A DNA stretch of 39,436 bases, taken from Nitratifractor sp. (GTDB lineage Bacteria; Campylobacterota; Campylobacteria; Campylobacterales; Sulfurovaceae). The stretch is from contig NZ_WFQN01000030.1 of NCBI RefSeq assembly GCF_015487065.1, forward strand, positions 1 to 39,436. The letters are read 5' to 3'. The notes under the pieces are model-generated. The model ran no database searches. It was not told the DNA's origin and saw nothing but the letters and a program-made list of their open reading frames with translations. Below are positions 36,784 to 39,436 of this stretch, piece after piece. The translations under genes and the position numbers were made by a program. Each line of letters starts with the position of its first letter. The stretch's first letter is position 1.

Positions 36784-38868
36784 TCAGCGTTCTTTCAACA
36801 ATAGATACAAAATCTCCGGTGCCCGTTTCGGTTCGCTGTAGAGGAACCCCTGCATCTCTTTACAGCCCAAAAGGCGGAGCGTCTGTCGCTGATCATCGGT
36901 TTCGATGCCGATGGCCACGGTTTTGAGATCCATGGCATCGGCCAAAGCGATGGAAGCTTTGACGACAGACTGATCTCTGCCGTCAAGGGAGATTTCGTCG
37001 ATGAAAGACTTGTCGATTTTAAGCTTGTCGACTTTGTATCTCTTGAATGTCGCCAAGGAGGTATAGCCGGTTCCGAAATCATCGATTGAAATTTTACAGC
37101 CGATATTTTGAAGTTTTTTAATCGTATGTTCACTTGCTTTCTGCGACTGGACAAAAGCCGTTTCCCCGATTTCAAATTCGATAATTGTAGGATCGAGTCC
37201 GTATTTTCTCAGTACGCGCTCTACAAAATCGGCGAAATTTCCATCCATCAATTGCCGTGGAGAGAGATTGATCGAGATCTCTATATTGTTGACTTGATAC
37301 TCCTGCTTCCATTGCGCCATTGTCTGGCAACATCGTTCAAAGACCCATTGGCCGATTTTGAGTATCAGGTCGCTTCCCTCGGCGATGGGGATAAACTCCT
37401 GGGGGTGCAACGGTCCCGCGATCTTTTCGTCGATGCGTATCAGAGCCTCCAATCCTGTCAGCATATTGGTATTGAGATCGACTTTGGGTTGATAGACCAG
37501 ATAGAACCCGTCGTTTTCTAAAGCATAACGAAGGATATTCTCTATCATCGAATGGCGTTTGAGTTTTTGATCCAGCGTATTGGAATAGAAACGGTAACGG
37601 TTCTTCCCCTGTTCTTTGGCCTGATACATCGCCATATCAGCGTAGCGAAGCAACTCCTCCCGATTCGTTGAATCATTGGGAAAGGTCGCCACACCGATAC
37701 TGACGCCGATATGGTATTGAAATCCGCCGACATCAAATGGTTGATTGACCACATTGATGATTTTATGCGCCAAATGCATCAAATCATCGGGAGATTTGAT
37801 CTCTTCGACAATCAGCAAAAACTCGTCGCCGCCAAGCCGACCGAAAATATCGCTTTTGCGAATGGCGGATCGAATCCTTTTGGCACACTCTGTCAGCACT
37901 GTATCCCCGGCACTATGTCCCAGGGTATCGTTGACCTGTTTGAAGTCATCCAAATCGATAAAAAAGAGTGCGCCGGAACGGTGATTTCGCACACAGCGTT
38001 GAATCGCCTGTTCGAGATGGTTCATAAGCAGACGACGGTTGGGCAGTCCTGTCAGCACATCATGTGTTGCGGAAAAATGCAATTCTTCCTGAAATTCCTG
38101 CAACTCCGAGATATCGGTCAGTATGGCGATTTCGTAGGTCCCATCGCCATCGGATTCAACCTTTTGCAGACGGTCGTAATTGAGCCAGACGCTGATTCGG
38201 CTGCCGTCGGGGCGTATCAGGGTCGCTTCGCCGTGATAGGATCCGTGCTTACGAATCGATTCTCTGATCATCGCAAACTGTTCCGCTTTGAAAAATCGTT
38301 CAAAATCTTCGATCCGTTTTCCCGGATTTTCATCAAGTTTCAACCCGAACATTCGAAAGAAGGCTTCATTGAAAAAGACCTTGTTGCTTCGGGGAGAAAA
38401 TATCATCATCCCCTCTGTGGACTCTTCAAAGATTTTTTTAATGAGATTGAAATACTCCCGGGAATTGACATCGGCCGTGATATCCCGCAGGATCACTATG
38501 GCGCTTTTACGGTGTGCGTTTTTTCCGCCTGTGGGGATAATCCGACCTTCGAAATTTTTCTCCTTTCCCCGCTGCTTGACAGAGAATCTCACAACCTGGA
38601 GTTTCCCCTGACGCTGCGCCTCGGTAAAGGCATTGTCAAGATGGTGGGTCACGGAAACAGGAAAAACCTCTTTCAGCTCCCGTCCGATCACGTCTTCTTT
38701 ATGGAGATCAAAAGGATTCTCCTCGCCTTCTGAGTAGAGGTACGTGATGCAACCTTGATCATCCAGCTGAAAAACGATATCGGAGAGGGCATCTATCAAT
38801 TCGGAAAAATGGTCAGGTAAACGTCTCTTTTTCAAAAGATCTTTCTGATTATTCACTTGCATATTCAC
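36784..38868 (-). CDS. PAS-GGDEF-EAL c-di-GMP turnover protein
   Basis: PAS-like regions at N-term; DVLTGLPNRRLLMNHLEQAI...FGRLGGDEFLLIVEE; YQPKVDLNTNMLTGLEALIRI...DDFGTGYTSLATFKRYKVDKLKIDKSFI. Confidence 0.95.
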   Translation of the reverse strand: MNMQVNNQKDLLKKRRLPDHFSELIDALSDIVFQLDDQGCITYLYSEGEENPFDLHKEDVIGRELKEVFPVSVTHHLDNAFTEAQRQGKLQVVRFSVKQRGKEKNFEGRIIPTGGKNAHRKSAIVILRDITADVNSREYFNLIKKIFEESTEGMMIFSPRSNKVFFNEAFFRMFGLKLDENPGKRIEDFERFFKAEQFAMIRESIRKHGSYHGEATLIRPDGSRISVWLNYDRLQKVESDGDGTYEIAILTDISELQEFQEELHFSATHDVLTGLPNRRLLMNHLEQAIQRCVRNHRSGALFFIDLDDFKQVNDTLGHSAGDTVLTECAKRIRSAIRKSDIFGRLGGDEFLLIVEEIKSPDDLMHLAHKIINVVNQPFDVGGFQYHIGVSIGVATFPNDSTNREELLRYADMAMYQAKEQGKNRYRFYSNTLDQKLKRHSMIENILRYALENDGFYLVYQPKVDLNTNMLTGLEALIRIDEKIAGPLHPQEFIPIAEGSDLILKIGQWVFERCCQTMAQWKQEYQVNNIEISINLSPRQLMDGNFADFVERVLRKYGLDPTIIEFEIGETAFVQSQKASEHTIKKLQNIGCKISIDDFGTGYTSLATFKRYKVDKLKIDKSFIDEISLDGRDQSVVKASIALADAMDLKTVAIGIETDDQRQTLRLLGCKEMQGFLYSEPKRAPEILYLLLKER

Positions 38869-39016
38869 TCCCCCCTCCTTTTTATTATATGATAATTATA
38901 TTAGTCAATATTGATTTGCTTGAAATTTTCTGAAAAAAACGAGCAACATAGAACCTGAGTAAACAGAATGGGAACAACATCGTATTGAAACACTTCGACA
39001 TTCTCTTGACAACGGA

Positions 39017-39436
39017 TCATTGCTTTTTGATCAATACCGAAGCGGTCATCCCCACACGCAGTTTCACCTCCGGCGGCAGCTTCTCCAACGCAATGCGTAC
39101 AGGAATCCGCTGGGCCAGGCGGATCCACTGAAAGACCGGTTTGACCTTGGGCAGCAGATTGGGGCCGGGGTTGCCGTCGGGCGGGGTGATGCCCCAAGCG
39201 ATGGACTCCACCCTCCCCTTCAGCGGCGTGTCGGGATAGGCCATCAGGGTCACTCTCGCCTCGTCGCCCACCTTGATATCGGAGACAGCATCTTCCCGGA
39301 AAAAGCCGAAGACCCAGAAGGTGTGCCGGTCCACCAGGGCCAGGATCGGTTTGTTGGCCACCGCCTGGGAGCCGACCTGGAAGTTGATGTTGCTCACCCA
39401 GCCGTCCACTTCGGCGTAGACCTTGGTGCGGGCCAG
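39017..39436 (-). CDS. HlyD-family membrane fusion/efflux protein, C-terminal part (5' end off the right edge)
   Basis: Open to the window edge: LARTKVYAEVDGWVSNINFQVGSQAVANKPILALVDRHTFWVFGFFREDAVSDIKVGDEARVTLMAYPDTPLKGRVESIAWGI...LRVGMTASVLI. Confidence 0.85.
   Translation of the reverse strand: MARTKVYAEVDGWVSNINFQVGSQAVANKPILALVDRHTFWVFGFFREDAVSDIKVGDEARVTLMAYPDTPLKGRVESIAWGITPPDGNPGPNLLPKVKPVFQWIRLAQRIPVRIALEKLPPEVKLRVGMTASVLIKKQ

Overview
39.4-kb window of a moderately GC-rich bacterial chromosome. Gene content suggests a Campylobacterota / Nitratifractor-Sulfurovum-like organism: class-E SdhABE, HQWRQPL-type histidine kinases, a mobB-fbp-apt run. This assignment is inference. Most of the window is housekeeping or metabolic: sdhA-sdhB-sdhE, lpxB, thiL, trpB, murA, mobB, fbp, apt, a cyclophilin PPIase, a UvrD/Rep helicase and tRNA-Ser(GCU). 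Signalling genes are dense: an OmpR-type regulator divergent from a triple-SBP histidine kinase, a REC-GGDEF protein next to a FIST-PAS-HK-REC-REC-HPt hybrid kinase, and a PAS-GGDEF-EAL protein. Most notable: (i) four 14-bp palindromes TGAACA-NN-TGTTCA spaced exactly 43 bp apart upstream of a TetR gene, the last filling the spacer of a near-consensus sigma70 promoter; (ii) a bacterial Suv3-like helicase with a large N-terminal extension and a C-terminal Cys4 motif; (iii) a probable LprI/DUF1311-type gene with a good RBS, interrupted by one in-frame TGA; (iv) a dispersed palindromic repeat (four copies), one of which supplies the N-terminus of a lipoprotein ORF; (v) a polysaccharide deacetylase-ankyrin fusion. 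No CRISPR array, prophage or intact IS element was recognised. Many long ORFs in the supplied track are antisense shadows of real genes.
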